Shown here piece by piece: positions 23,101-36,794 of a stretch of 64,000 bases of DNA (its first letter is position 1; the number at the start of each line of letters is the position of its first letter). Location: the NCBI RefSeq assembly GCF_030272615.1, contig NC_081406.1, positions 266,088,192-266,152,191 of the forward strand. The letters run 5' to 3'. The notes beneath the pieces were generated by a model. That model was not told the DNA's origin and made no database searches. It saw only the letters and a list, made by a program, of their open reading frames with translations. The position numbers and the translations under genes are program-made. This DNA is from Cryptomeria japonica. Lineage: Eukaryota; Streptophyta; Pinopsida; Cupressales; Cupressaceae.

Positions 23101-23420
23101 TATTGGAGGTTATCAATCCAGTTGCTTATAGATTAGCTTTACCCCCTGCTCTAGCTCAAATCCACAATATATTTCATGTTTCTTTATTGAAACCTTATCA
23201 TGTTGATGCATCTCATATTCTTGATTGACAATCTTTACAGGTACGGGATCCAGGGGTGGTGCTAGTGGAGCTCATCCGAATCCTAGATCAACATAGCATG
23301 AAGCTACGTAGCAGAGATTTCACTGAGTATAAGGTCCAGTGGGACCAATATTCTGAGGATAGTGCTACATGGGAGGATGCTGAGATGATTGACTGCATTT
23401 TTCCTCATTTGCCTTCTTAG
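20123..23420 (+). pseudogene. Chromovirus pol: protease, RT, RNase H, integrase, chromodomain
   Basis: Domains in order: aspartic protease (about 20150-20260), reverse transcriptase (about 20700-21390, with [20 protein letters not shown] and FVDDILIYS), RNase H (about 21544-21960, with IDASGEGVGAVL), integrase (zinc-binding part about 22170-22310, core about 22381-22820), and a C-terminal chromodomain with EYKVQWDQYSEDSATWE just before the 3' LTR. Chromodomains of this group are known to steer integration to marked chromatin. The region has several interruptions and is not functional. Confidence 0.9.
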
Positions 23421-23615
23421 GAAATAGTTGCTTATTATTTGGGATATCTTTGAAACAATGATTTTAATTATATGATGTAAACTTGGATAGCATGTGTGCT
23501 ATTGTTATTATTTGAAATTTGATGTATGGTTGACATTTTTATGAGATATAATTGTTATCTGATTAGTAATGAGTAGTAAGACATCAAGATGATGTCTCTT
23601 CCAAGAGGGGAAGGA

Positions 23616-24623
23616 TGTCACAAACTGTATTCTTGATAATGTGTATTTAAGAGATGTAATGTAGGTTTTTTATGTATGCATTGAAATTGAAACAGATCTG
23701 AGCATTCATTTTTATGATAATATCAATTGTGAGGAAATGATGTATGTATTTTATTCATGCAATTTATAGGTAATTCGATATCTAGTATTATCTTAATTGG
23801 GGATTGTCAATGTTGATGAATTATCGAATGCAAGTGATGCAGGAACAGGTGAACGAAGTTGAAGGCGAGAACATGACTCAGGTAGAGTTGTTTTTAACTA
23901 ATGACTTCGGTAGACTAGGGGAATCTCACACACCACAATAGGAAATTGTTTGTGCAAATATGACTTTGTTAAAGCATTATTGTTTGAATTGTGACTTTCT
24001 CGATGCTTATTTTAAATTGAAATAATTTGAGTAAAAATTAGTTATATTTGAAAATGTTCAATAATTGTAAATTAGGGTTGATTAGTTAGCGAGTTAACAT
24101 TTTTATTAAATTTGATTTGGAATGCGAACTATATGTTGACATGAATTCAATAGTATGAAGTTGATTATTTTGATTCATTGAGAAATAAGTTTTATGGTCT
24201 CGTTGATTAGGTAATCGTATAAATTCCATATGCATATAAATTTGATGATTATTTGTAAGTTAAATAATTTGGAAAAGAGTTTGGGATTTAACGACTTAAC
24301 GTACCTTATATAGAATGATTTATTGTCTTTTTTTTAAGAAAATGTAATTTTATTAATGATTGCTTTGTTTATATTGATACACGTTTTATATGCATGGTAG
24401 TTAGATAACTACGATTCCATCAGACATACGTACATATACATGTATATTTAGAGGTGAATATTTGAATTAAGCTTATGCGATTATTATCTTATTATACAAA
24501 CATGAATATTCATAATAATGTATTTATGAATATACATAGATAAAATTAGGATTATATATTTGATTTCTAAAAAAATAGACTTTCTTTAATATAATAATGA
24601 ACAATATATATAATATAGTTGTT

Positions 24624-24664
<41 letters not shown>

Positions 24665-25434
24665 GCAAGGTGGCGGGTTTTTGAATAAGACATAGGTTAG
24701 CGACTATGTCGCATGTTAGTTAGGGAGTCGATAAGAAGGCCGACTAGGCATGTAGACTAACAGTTAATGTAGACATCAACGTGGATAATCAAGCATGGAC
24801 TTGGCGACAAAGGCAATAATCTCACATATTAAAAACACTTAAGTGTTTGAAGTTGTATGCAACGTTGCCGATTTCCTCCCCACCGAGCAAACCATCATCC
24901 ACATAATAACAGACACTCCTCACTCTTGGCTAGTGGCTGGCTTAAACCCGCATATTACTCCATCCTCTACAGTGACTATAGTCGACAGATCGTTTTCCAC
25001 GGTGATAACTTGGAAGTAGTCCACAAATATTTGACATATAACTGTAGAGGGAAGAATTAATAGGCATGTGGTGCCATGAAATTAGAGATGCCAACAATAG
25101 GAAGCTACAACTCCTTGATGCATGGTCGACCAAACTATAGAAGATATAATTAAAATTGCCATCTCTCTAAGACATGTAGACTAGAGATAAGGATAAACTG
25201 ATAGCATAATAAAGACTTGAGAGAGTTAAGTTGAAGACTCATCATATGCAGAAGAAGACTTCAACTTAATAAACCTTACCAAGCCTCAGATTTAGGAGAT
25301 AGCATAGGGGAATTTAGAATAAATAGAGACATAGGATAGAGAGATGAACACACACATGAGACCCACGAGAGACACACAGAGAGAGGAAGAAAAGAGATAG
25401 AAATAGCAGAGCAAATAGGAAGAAATTAAGATAG

Positions 25435-25517
<83 letters not shown>

Positions 25518-26811
25518 TATTTTAGAACAGGATTAGAAGAAGGATAAGAGATCGGTGATAGTTTTTTGAGCAATCAAGGAAGATGTAGATCAATTTAGAG
25601 GAGGCACGACAGAGATCTTTCAAACTAGTTTCAAGCGTAAAAATGTCGGAATCTTCTTTATTTTTAGTTTTATTTGCAATAAGGAAGTTAGAAAATAAAA
25701 GCTTTATAGATAGTATAAGATTTCTTTTATGATTTCTATATGTTATTATTCTTTGAAAAGATGAAGAAGGAAATCATTAGGAGAAATATATGTTGAAATA
25801 ATTAAGATAGTTAATTTAATTGCTTAAAATAGTGATTATTGTCAAAGTGATTAGGTTAGATTTTCAATTAAAGAATGTGTTCTCATACTTTATTCCTTAT
25901 ATGAAAGAAAATCATACTTGTGTTACACCTTCTTTTACCTTGTATCTATTCGAAAATTGTTGATGAAATTATATTGCTTTCCAAATTTTGAAAGATTGTA
26001 TTCAATTAGGTGAAAGAGATGAAATAGTGTTTATTTAACGAAAGTAATAGGGAAGATGTTACTTCAAATAGTCAAAAGATTGTATTCGTAAATGTATTCT
26101 TGTTTGTGGGAACCAAACTATGGATAGGCTTGTGTATAGAAAGTTACCTTCCGGGACGGGTGCCGAATGTGGAATCTTAGAGAGAATGGTTGGTTTTTCC
26201 AACTATTTATTTTTTCTATGCATGGCATTATACTCGGTCGAGTAATTATTTGAATTATCCATAGAAATAGATGGAATTCTTTATTTTATGCTCTCTACCA
26301 TATCCTTGATTGATAATGAATTCTTGTTTCTTAAAAATTTTAGAAAAATGAAAATGTTTGTATCATCTAGGCACACACCAGATTCCCTCTTGCCTTTCGA
26401 ATTCTTTGGTTAAAACAATTTGTGCAGGGTCGGGTATTCTTGATTGACCAATAATTCCGAGGAAGTGTACGCTTCAAGGTTGGGCAGAAAAAGCACTCGA
26501 ATCTTGGTCTCGTCTTTGTTCAAAGGACTGAAAGGAAGTGACTCAGAATGGAGATCAACAGATGTATCTCACCTTCTTTCTATTTGTATATTACTTAAGG
26601 CAACATGAAAGCCTAAGTAGGGAATAAGGACATATATATATTGAGAAATTTGTATCTTTAATTTTACATGAAAATTATATATCTATGAATGTTTTATCAA
26701 CTTATGGATATTTCCTTATATTATGTATGAAATAGACTTCTTAATTGACCTATGAGTTTATTTATGAATAAAGAGTAGATTATGTCTTATAGATTAATTT
26801 ACGTCTTTACA
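23616..26811 (+). repeat. 3' LTR of the chromovirus
   Basis: Starts TGTCACAAAC and ends TTACA next to the CTATC duplication. Relative to the 5' LTR it lacks the CT tract and one TA tract but has a longer AG tract (about 25441-25515) and a short extra segment near 24400. Confidence 0.95.
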
Positions 26812-26891
26812 CTATCGGCTAATTATAACCTTGATTTTCTATATATATATACACACACTAATAAATTGGTACATCTATCATTGAAACTTTA

Positions 26892-28810
26892 GTTGGAAAT
26901 GCAAAAATGTAAGGCCACAAAATCTAAATAATATTGGAACACAAAATAGTTTTGAAGAATAACAAAGAAGATACAATACAATAATAGACAAGATACAAAC
27001 TAACATGGAAAAACCTTGACAATACACCAAGGAAACATCCATGAGAAATAGTATCAAGATTCTTATTTGCTAGTATATATCTTCAAAATAACAACCATTG
27101 TCAAAATTTTAAAAACTAGATTTTCCCTTTAAGAAAGTTACAGATTATCTCTTAAGAAAAAAGGATTTAAAAAAAAAAATGATTTGTTTTATTGTTTTGA
27201 TTGTTATCATTATCCAACAACCTCTACTTTGACAAAAAATTACTTGATACTCGTCCATGCCCATTCATCACCTTTTTTGCAAGCCAAGAGAAGCCAAACT
27301 CCACCTCATCTTCTCTATTAAAATTGAGTTTGTAAATATGTTTGCACAATTTTCTAGTGTATAAACTTTCTCAAGAGTTACTCCAACTCCATCAATAACA
27401 AGTCTTACAAAGTGGTATTTAATTGCAATATGTTTTGTCCTATTGAGATAAGTTGGATTTATAGTCAACTAGATATCACTTTGACTATCAGAAAATAAAG
27501 TCACTATCTTGCACTTTCCAAATTGACCCAATAGATCATTTAACCAAATTGCCTCATTACATACATGTGAGACAATATATCTCTACCTTAGTAGTGGATA
27601 AAGCAACTATTCTTTGAAGCTTTGACATCCAACAAATAGGTCTTCCTACACGAGTAAAGAGATAACTAAAAGTGGATCCCCTTTTGTCAAAATCACCTAA
27701 AAAATCTAAATCAACATAACTACAATCTAAATCAATGAACCCATCATAGGTGATACAATAATCACTTCTAGGATATCAAAGCACCTATTTCATTGTTGCC
27801 CAATGCTCTCTACCTAAATTTTCCATGTCATCTACTGACAAACACCAATTGCATGTAAAATATTTGGTCTTGTACATACAATCCCATACATTAAACTTCT
27901 TATTGCATTTGCACACATTACATGAGATATAATTATTTTCTTATTTATTAGTAGTACATAAACTTGAAGAAAAATTAAAATGGGAAGCTTAAGGGACATT
28001 TATTGGTTTCACATTCTTCATAGTTTATCTTATGAGAATTTATTTTTTACAAATTTATGTTGTGATAACCAAAGCTTACCATGTTCCATATCTTTGTTTA
28101 TTTCTATGCCTAAAATTTGTTTTGTTGCTCTTAGAACCTTCATACCAAACGACCTGGCCAATTGAGCTTTCAACTTGATAATTTCAGCCATATTTTTGCT
28201 TGCTACAAGCATATCATCAATATATAACACCAAGATAATGAATAAACCATTTTTCAAAATTTCAAAGTAAACACAATGGTCATACTCCTTTTAAAGTTTG
28301 GCTCACTATAAAGGGATCAAAATTCTTCTACCATTTCTTAGCTAATTGCTTCATGCCATATAATGACTTATTGAGTTTGAAAACAAATTCTTTTATAATT
28401 TTGAACAAACCTTTATGGTTGTTTTGTATATATCTTCTCATCAAAATCTCCATGTTAAATTGTAATTTTTTGCTCTAACTCAAAAAAAGTAATGCAACTA
28501 GTGCTATTATAACCCGAATAGAAACAAACCTAACAAACCAGCGAAAAAAATTCATGAAAATCAACACCTTCCTTTTGAGTATACCCTTTTGCTACCAGTC
28601 TTTCTTTTTACCTTTCAACTTTATCATCAAAAGCCTTCTTCAGTTTGTAGACCCATTTGTAGCCAACAAGCTTTCTATGATTTGGGAGTTATAATAGGTG
28701 CCATGTTTTATTCTTCTCCAAGGAATTCATTTCTTTTTTAATTGCTATTTTCCATTTAGTATTTTTATTGTCATCCTTTGCTTCTTGATAACAACTAGAA
28801 CTAGGTTTCC
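26892..28810 (-). mobile_element. Copia element, 3' part (minus strand), broken
   Basis: Read on the minus strand: reverse transcriptase (KLVGYKWVYK-like start near 28690; LYIDDMLVASKNM near 28200) and the C-terminal RNase H end (KYHFVR...LGLQ near 27268-27450). A purine tract then abuts TGTTGG, the start of a short 3' LTR (about 26892-27219, left end uncertain). It is decayed throughout, with many interruptions. Its upstream continuation is found at about 50775-50950, showing that the LINE between them inserted into this Copia. Confidence 0.8.
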
Positions 28811-28927
28811 TAAATAACAAAATAACATCCAAATAACTTTATGCTCTGCAACTTTCCCGCTCTCCACTACTTTGAATTTCTGCGATGGTTGTCATTTTTG
28901 TAGGGGAGGGCCTGTCCTCCCCATAAC

Positions 28928-30052
28928 TTGATCCTCCCTGCTCAACTGCAGTTGTGTCCGGATCTGGCACTCGTGTTGCGCTCTCAGAGTGCTGGGTGGG
29001 CTCCCTTGGTTGGAGATTTTGTCGTGGAGGCCTATAATGCGACTTTGCACAAGGTTCCCTCCCATGTGAAGATTCCACATGTGACTTCTAACTTGGATTC
29101 TCATAGCAAGGACCCCAAGACTGATGGTGTGGGGCCTTTGTCTAGGGAGGCTCAAGCGAGCACATGGAAAGGTGCTCTTGTTGGAAATACTAAGCCAGGG
29201 TCATCGAATCAGCTGCCAAAGGTCACTACTGGTGAGGATGGTCCTAAAATTTGTCTCGTCAATAGTATTATGGATAATATCGCCTCCTCCCTACACCTCT
29301 GCTTAGTGGGAAGATTCTTGGCCTTCAGACCCACGATAAACATGGTCAAAAGATGGGCTGATTCTAGATGGAAACTAATAGGTAGTGTCTCTATCTCTGC
29401 TATGTCGGGTGGGCTCTTTTTATTGAGGTTCACTACTAAAGAAGACTTTATTTACATCCTCTCTAGTTCTTGGTCTTATGGCAAACACCGCTCAACCCTC
29501 TCGAAGTGGAAGCTGGGGTTTGACCCTAGTGCTGATCTCCTCAGACTTGTGCCGGTTTGGATCAAACTCCCTGGCCTCCCTTTGGAATTTTGGGACGAAA
29601 CCATTTTCAGATGGATTGGCAACTCTTTTGGTCAGTTCGTTGCTGCTGACAATGTGACGAAGCAGAAGTCTAGACTCGTTTATGCTCGCCTATGTGTGAA
29701 TGTGGCTGTTAACAACCCCCTACCTAACTTCATCACTCTCAAATCTAAATGGGGTAAATGGACACAAGCTATTGTCTATGAGAATGCCTCCAAAGATGTG
29801 GAAAATGTGGCCATGTGATAGCTAATTGTCTGACCCCTTCGCCTCCGGAGAAAATACAGAAGGAGAAATTGTGCTCCCCGAGAATTGTCAATGAGGATTC
29901 AACTCAGAATGTTCCCCCCCAGTCCCCCGGTTACTGACAAAATTGAGGATCCGGTCAAGGACTCGAAGGAAAGGGATGATTCTCAAGTTCCTATTGAGGA
30001 GGGCTACCCCTTCTTGGAGGGTATTCTTAATATGATGAAGACCCTTGACCCT
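28928..30052 (+). pseudogene. LINE ORF1, N-terminal part (DUF4283, zinc knuckle)
   Basis: An open frame of 296 codons to 29818 carries the DUF4283 domain typical of plant LINE ORF1 proteins, with LVGRFLAFRPTINMVKRWAD, SGGLFLLRF and RLVPVWIKLPGLPLEFWDE. These proteins bind nucleic acid in the LINE ribonucleoprotein. Just past 29785, in a different frame, is a CCHC knuckle (CLQRCGKCGHVIANC), so a frameshift separates the two domains. The proline-rich tail continues to 30052, where the 10-kb LTR element interrupts it, and resumes at 40052. The start codon is uncertain because the sequence is open upstream of 28928. Confidence 0.85.
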
Positions 30053-31323
30053 TGTGTGTGTGAAAAGTGGATCTGTATCTGTATCTGGAATACACAACAC
30101 TTCAATTAAGTCATTAGATGCATGGTTAGTAAATCAATAATCAATGAATAATAAACCATTACAAAGTGACCCATTGCCTTCTAGTAGATGTGAGTTTAGA
30201 TTGCTCTTAGATTGCTAAGCTATCCAGTGGCTAGACAACACCTAAACAAAGGATTTTTAAATCTATAGGAGCATGAATATGAGCTAAATGGATGCAAGAT
30301 TTAAGCTAGATATGCAAGGTTAATCTAACATGATTTAAGCAATATATGAATATTTAAGCTAAATGATTTAAGCAATATGAAATAACTAATATGCAATATC
30401 TCAATGCAAATTCTCAATGAACCTAGAGCAAAAATAGCATAATAACAATATATTCTCCAGGATTTTTCTTTGAATGAGAGATGAGAGCTTGAATTTATAG
30501 AAAATTCATAAAGAAACCAATGGCTGAGATCAAATGATGATGAGTGGTCAAGATTTTCCAAGAGGAAGCACAATCCAGGTGAATTGATGTGATTGAATGC
30601 TTTTCTCAATTTTAAAGGAAATTGAACTAAAATTAAGATAAAATCAAGAAAAAACTGATTTATTCTCTATTTCATTCAATTTTAATATTTAATTGTTTTA
30701 ATTGCTTTCTTTGAGATTATTTATCAATTTTTAATTTGTCTTTTTCAAGATTATCTCCAATTGATTTCTTTTCTCAAATTTTAATTCTTTTTTTGTCAAT
30801 TAATTCCTTTTTTGATTTGTTTCCTTTTTTGAAGATTTGTGCTCATAATTTCCAATTCCTCTTTCTTGATTTGTTTCCTTTTTTGAAGATTTATGACAAT
30901 TTTTATTTATTTTTCAAATTAATTCCTCTTTTTGATGATTTGATGGCAAATTGATTTATTTAATTAAATATGCTAGAATATTTAATACAATAAACAAGAT
31001 AATTGTTTAAAATGATTTACTTGGAATGATCAATTAATTAAATAAATTTTTAATTAATATTGGTTGATTAATTTTTCCATGTGACATTTGATGATTAAAG
31101 AATTAATTGTGCTCAAGATTTATTTAATTGCCTTTGGTTAGGACCTTGGTGACGTTGTTGAGATTAGGGGCCCATGGTTTAGATGACCATTTTTAGGGTA
31201 TTACATTTGCCCCTCTTTGAATTAATGTGCGAGCAACACGTTGATTCAAAGAATAGTTGATGTCTAGGAGATACCAATTCTGAACTTGATTGATCACGAA
31301 CCAGATGAATAGCGAGGTGTTTT

Positions 31324-31733
31324 AGCTTGATTTGAAGCGATGAAGCTGAACAGAGTTGATTAAAGCGATACCGATCCCAAACTTGATTGAACTAGGAACG
31401 ATAGAGAGCAAAGATACCGAACTTGAACTTGATTGATCAAGAAGCAGATCTTACTGATCTAGAACTTGATTGAACTAGACACAGTGAGCGAAGATAAAAT
31501 CGATCTTGAACATGATGGATCAAGATACAATGAGAGAAGATAAACTGTCCAGCTTGATTCAATGCGATGAAACTGAACACCTGCTTAGATTGAGTGTGTG
31601 ATCGAAGATCCTCTTTAAACCCTTGATTGAGTTTAAATGAATAATCAGCTTGATGAAAAGCGATGAAACTGATTAACGTTAAGAGATTGATTCAGACAGA
31701 CAATATCAGCTTGATATGAAGCGATGAAACTAA
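31324..31733. repeat. Dispersed 26-bp repeats in the gag-only element
   Basis: The pattern AGCTTGATnnnAwGCGATGAArCTrA occurs four times, at 31324, 31551, 31647 and 31708. Between them are related CTTGATTGA.CTAG and CTTGATTGATCAAG words. It lies just inside the 3' LTR of the minus-strand element. Confidence 0.8.
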
Positions 31734-33456
31734 TTTTCTCCTATCAATTGATTTGATGAAGCTTAGTTGCTTGACTTGTAATGAAGATTTTTGAAAGAAA
31801 TTCTTGACTTTGAGGTCATGAGTATGCCCCCTCGGGAGAGAGATCGAAAGATTGCGAGGGTTGCACAGTGATTGTAGGCCATTTTTTTTTGTATGGCGAT
31901 GATAAGTTATTTGAGCACAAAGATTAATGTTGAAGATTAAAATCAGAGTTAATGTGAGAATTCAATTGAGATTTAGTGTTGATTAACGAGAAATTGAGCG
32001 CAAATTGAAGAAGAGAATGAGCAATTGATGAAAGTGCTAAGTGGTCAATGTCGTGAAATTTCGATGAGAGAATTGACGTCAGATTTTGATTTTGATCCCA
32101 AAAATGGACTCAGGATAGCCGATTTACGAGCTCTTGATTTGATTTCATCGTACTTGTGTTGATTGATTATGAGATGTTCTATATGCTTTATTCTATATGT
32201 ATGCATATATTTTCAGTATAGATGAATGAATGCAAATGGAATATGGATGTTTATTTTTGTTTCTTTTTATATGCAAATAAAATGAATGAAAATGAGTAAT
32301 GAGGAGAATGAGTAACTAGAAATGCAAATTTGTTTATTTTTCTTCATGCAATAACATGAATGCAAATAAGTATAAAATGAAATGTATGGATCTATATAAG
32401 ATGCTCATGTATGCAGCTACCATCTCAATACACAAGTACTCGATCGGAGAAACGATGATGAAAAAGAGACCACTTAGTTGAGAAATGATGAAGCTTCCAA
32501 CTCTCATTCAGAAGATAAAGAGAGCATTGTTATTATACCGGAATCACTCTAAATTCACAAAATGCAAAATGAAATGCAAAATGAGATGCACAATGAAATG
32601 CAACCTAAACCTAGTCATTGGATTTGAAAAGCTTAATTTTCATCATTGAGTGTTTTACAAACACAGCAGGCAGATTAGAGTTCCTTTCTTTTCATGTGCA
32701 ATATTAATTATCTTGTCCGCAATGACCCTTTTTTCGTTCATATCCTTGGACAGATTTCGTAGGGACCTAGATTGCATGATAAAGAAATTCCCTCAAAACA
32801 TACAAAGAAATGATGGGAACCTCCCTGTAGCATTCAAATAAGCGGAGTCGAGGTATGTGTGGTGATTTCACCTTAATGTGAAGGCACTTATCACAAACAC
32901 CCAACTGATTAGATGTTTTCAGATCATCAGAATCATTCCTACAAGCAAAAAACAAAGAAATATTATGCCCCCAATCCTTGCTCCTCTTAGTCAAGATAGA
33001 CTTCCTCAAGTTACTCAAAGGGAATAAGAAGCGAAAGTCAATGTAAAAGACAACACACAAAGAAAATTTCATGCATAGCTCAAACTGTTTAGTGATTGTT
33101 TTCAGTAGTCTTGTTTTGCTTGTGTACTCAGTGATAAAACTCTTTAGTAGTTGGGAGACAGGTGATTGACTCGGAGTGGATGACTGGGTATCACTGACTG
33201 AAAGATGACTTGGTTGATACTGCTTAGGATATGTAAATTGCTTAGTCAATTACCCTAAGACTAGGACATTGATTGGTTTCAAGCCACGAGGGTCTCAAAA
33301 GAACCAGGATGTCACGAAAGTGACTAAAAGATATGTACAAGCTAAAGCAAAGATGCAGAAAAGCAGAAATGCCAACATTGCTTTGATAGATGGAGTGCTT
33401 GAGTACAAGAGGCACCTGTTTGCTAGGTTTTCACCTGCTTGGCAAAGATTCTTTTT

Positions 33457-33700
33457 TTTTTAAGGACTTTTTGATTTTTAGGATTTCTTTAGGACTTTTT
33501 ATGATTTTTAATGATTTTTTCAAGACTTTTTCTAATTTTTAGGATTTCTTTAGGACTTTAAATGATTTTTAGGAGTTTGTTAAGGACATTTTATGATTTT
33601 TAGGAGTTTGTTTAGAACATTTTATGATTTTTAGAAGTTTGTTCAGAACATTTTATGATTTTAAGGATTTTGTTCAGGACTTTTTATGATTTTGTTTCAA
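33457..33700. repeat. Degenerate tandem repeat, period about 38 bp
   Basis: Six or so units of the form TTTATGATTTTTAGGA.TTTGTT.AGGAC run head to tail. They are T-rich on the plus strand and so A-rich in the element's own (minus) sense. The repeat separates the gag block from the 3' part of the element. Confidence 0.85.
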
Positions 33701-34587
33701 TGTTTGCCCCTAGTGTCTAGCAAGGCAAAAGGGATTTTGAGTACATGAATGGATAAGCAAATGATGGTGGGCACTTTCAAGGACTATCTCACGACATTAA
33801 TCCAAGAACAGGGTCCAGATATAGAAATGTAAACCAAGGATTTTAGCGATGTAAAGAAAGGATTTTGGCGATGCAAAGCAAGAATATAGCACAACAAAGC
33901 AAGGATACAACGTAACGAAGCCATATGGTGGAAAGAAGTGGCCATGTCAAGAGGTTTGTGGAAAGCATGTTTATGCATTTTTTCCATAGTGTTCATCAAG
34001 ATTAAGGGATATATTTGGATAGGAGGCAGATATGATAAGCAAGATCAAAAGCGGTTAATGAAGGATAAAAGTAGGAAATGGATAAAATAATGGATAGGAG
34101 CGGAAGGGTGTGGATCAAGTTCAATATATAGGACATACAAAACTTGCAAAGATCCTTAAACTTGTCAAGATCAAAGGTGGAAAAGGGATATGAATGTAGA
34201 TAGAGCGGATGAGGGATAATGGAGGATGAAGGATAATGGAGGTAGAAGGATAATAGATGGAACTTGCCCCCAGTGTAAAGTGGAAAAGGATAATGGATTA
34301 CGCATGAAGCCTGTTTTCCAGGTTTTCATCATGGTACTTGCCCAAGGTGCCACAAGAAGTGGTTTTCACTCGTGGATGAAATTATTTCTCTTTACTTTTT
34401 TTTTTTTTTGATTTTTTTTTCACTTTTTCATCATTTTTTTCTTTTGGAAGATAATGGAGGCATGATAGGGGATGGAAGAAGGACCCCAACGTCTCGCTTC
34501 TTTGGATGGTACCCTTGGAATATCAGTTGCAATAGACCATGGCTATGAAGGTATGCTCAAAGATGTTGGCAGGATAATGAAATGAAA

Positions 34588-36794
34588 CTAGGGCAAGGAT
34601 TTATGCAAAGGATTGGATAAGAGGGATGGAAGGGTGAAAAAGAGGTGTTGGAAGAATTGTGTATGGATAGATGGAAATGATGGAAAGATCAACATTGGCA
34701 CATGCCTTGAGGGATGGTGGACATATGGAAGAGAAGTGAATCTTAGATTTTGAGATTTGGATGGAGGAAAGATTACAAATTTTGGGGCATAAGAACCCAA
34801 AATGGATGAAGGAGGTGATGGAGGAATAGACTCGGAAGGTTTGGATGGAGGAACAACAATTTTGGATGCCGATTTTGATTTTTCTTTAGACTGTTGTGCT
34901 TCAAGCAGTTGCTCAGGGATCCACATGGTTTTTTATTTTTCATGCTTTTGTAGTATCTTAGAGCGCATTTCTTGTACAAGTGCCTTAGGAACCCCTATAA
35001 CTTTTGATTTTTCTTCCTTCTTTGTGGGCCTTGTGGCATTTTGTATTTTTCTTTTTCTTTTTGGATCATATTTTTCTTTGTTTTAACATGTCGATTAGAT
35101 GGGACATGTTGATCCTTGAATACATGTGGATTACTTGACTTATGACTTTTATTCTTGGCATCCAAATTGCTTGGAGGGAGATGCGTGGGTAGATAGGAAT
35201 GATATGGAGGTTTTTTAGATGGATGGAAGGTACTTGAAGATGTGCACCTTTGTTGATCCTGCATAAGGGATGGAGGGATATAGGGACCTAGAATGGATGA
35301 AAGAAATGAAGGGGAAGGCATGCATTTGGACTTAACTGGATAAATGTAGGATTTATGAGAGATACCAACATCTTGAGAAATGTCCCCGAGGCCACGAGCT
35401 TTAAAAATTTCTTTAATATGGAGGGGTTCTTTCTTGTGGAGATCTACTCCTTTGCCTTTATAAATATTTCAACTTGTAGGATACACTTTTCTTTGGAAAG
35501 AAGGCACGAGTCCATTATGAGATGGAGGTGGAATGTAGGGAATGATAGGATCATGAGAGGGATTTGTAGGCATGATGGATCCTTGAGGTGAATATAGAGG
35601 ATTATGAAAAAGAGATGAAGGGATACTTTGATCTTGACATGGAAGCAGACCATTGGATAAAGTAGGAAGGGTATTTGACTCTTTATTTTGAATATGATCG
35701 TTTGAAAAGGTGGAAGAGGCATCATGATCTTGCTTAGGAAGTGGATTAGGAATGGGATTTGGAAGGATGATTTTCTCTTGAGATGGAAAGGGATCATCCT
35801 GGAAGAAATGGAAAGGGAGAGGTAGGATATTTTTCAATCATTAGATGGGATTGAGGAGTTTTGGTGTCTTGATCTTGATTTATGATAGGACTTGTTTCTT
35901 CATTTTTTAGATTATCCTCTTGACATGGAGTCACTTCTAAGGAAGGGATAGGATTTTGCATAGGTGTAGGGGATTCTTGGAAGATCTTCATATTTTGGCA
36001 TGATGGGGAAGCATTTTGAGTGGGACTCTGGGAGTGGGTATGTTTGGAATTGAAGTGTATGATGGCATAGGATTTGGAATTTTTAAATCTTTAGAGGAAA
36101 TTGTACTAGTATTGGGATTAACTTGGATTTCCATAGGAGATAGCCCTTGAAGGTAAACATGAGGAGTTTCATTGTTTGAAGGAGATGGAGACATCATGGA
36201 AGGGATGGAGGCTACATATGGAGGCTTGCTAGACATAGGTTCATGATTTTGATCATGCTTAGAAATAGTTCCTTCTTTTCCTTTAGGTGAGCCATTAGGA
36301 TCTTCAATTTCAATGACACCATTATCAATGAGATCTTGAATCTTATGTTTTAATTCCATACACATTGAAGTCTTATGTTTGTTATGTCTATGATATGCAC
36401 ATTAACTACTCAAAACTGCACATCCCCATGTGGTCTTTTTAGGCAATATGATAAGATTGTTCTTAAGAAGGTCTTCCAAAGCTGACTCAATAGATTGCCC
36501 CAAAGGTGTAAACTGTCTATCTAGGGAATATATGTCTTTTTGTCTTGGTGAAGGTGTTTTGTGATCTTGTATGAGATTTGGTCTTTGATTGTCAATTATT
36601 TGCTGGTATTTGATCGTCAAATCACATAATCGTTTTAGCATTCCTTGAAGTTTCTCACTCTTGATATCATGCATTTGTTTTCCGAATGGAGTCATTGATT
36701 TATTTTGTTGGATTTTCATGTCATATATTTCTTCCTTGATATATTGAAGCATTTGAGCCAAGGTAACCATGGGAATTGGAGCTAAGGTAGCCAT
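34588..36794 (-). pseudogene. Gag-like block of the non-autonomous element
   Basis: Minus-strand reading frames encode a charged N-terminal part (TLAQMLQYIKEEIYDMK), a segment CMELKHKIQDLIDNGVIEI matching the gag C-terminal region of Tat-like elements (compare CFALKGKI in the element at 59161-60966), and a long Pro/Ser-rich tail. Several interruptions are present. The shared segment supports derivation from a Tat-like parent. Confidence 0.65.

Noticed and set aside
32767-33249. 160-codon minus-strand frame inside the gag-only element
   Set aside because: No similarity to gag or pol; probably chance or unclassified element sequence, so it was not called a gene.
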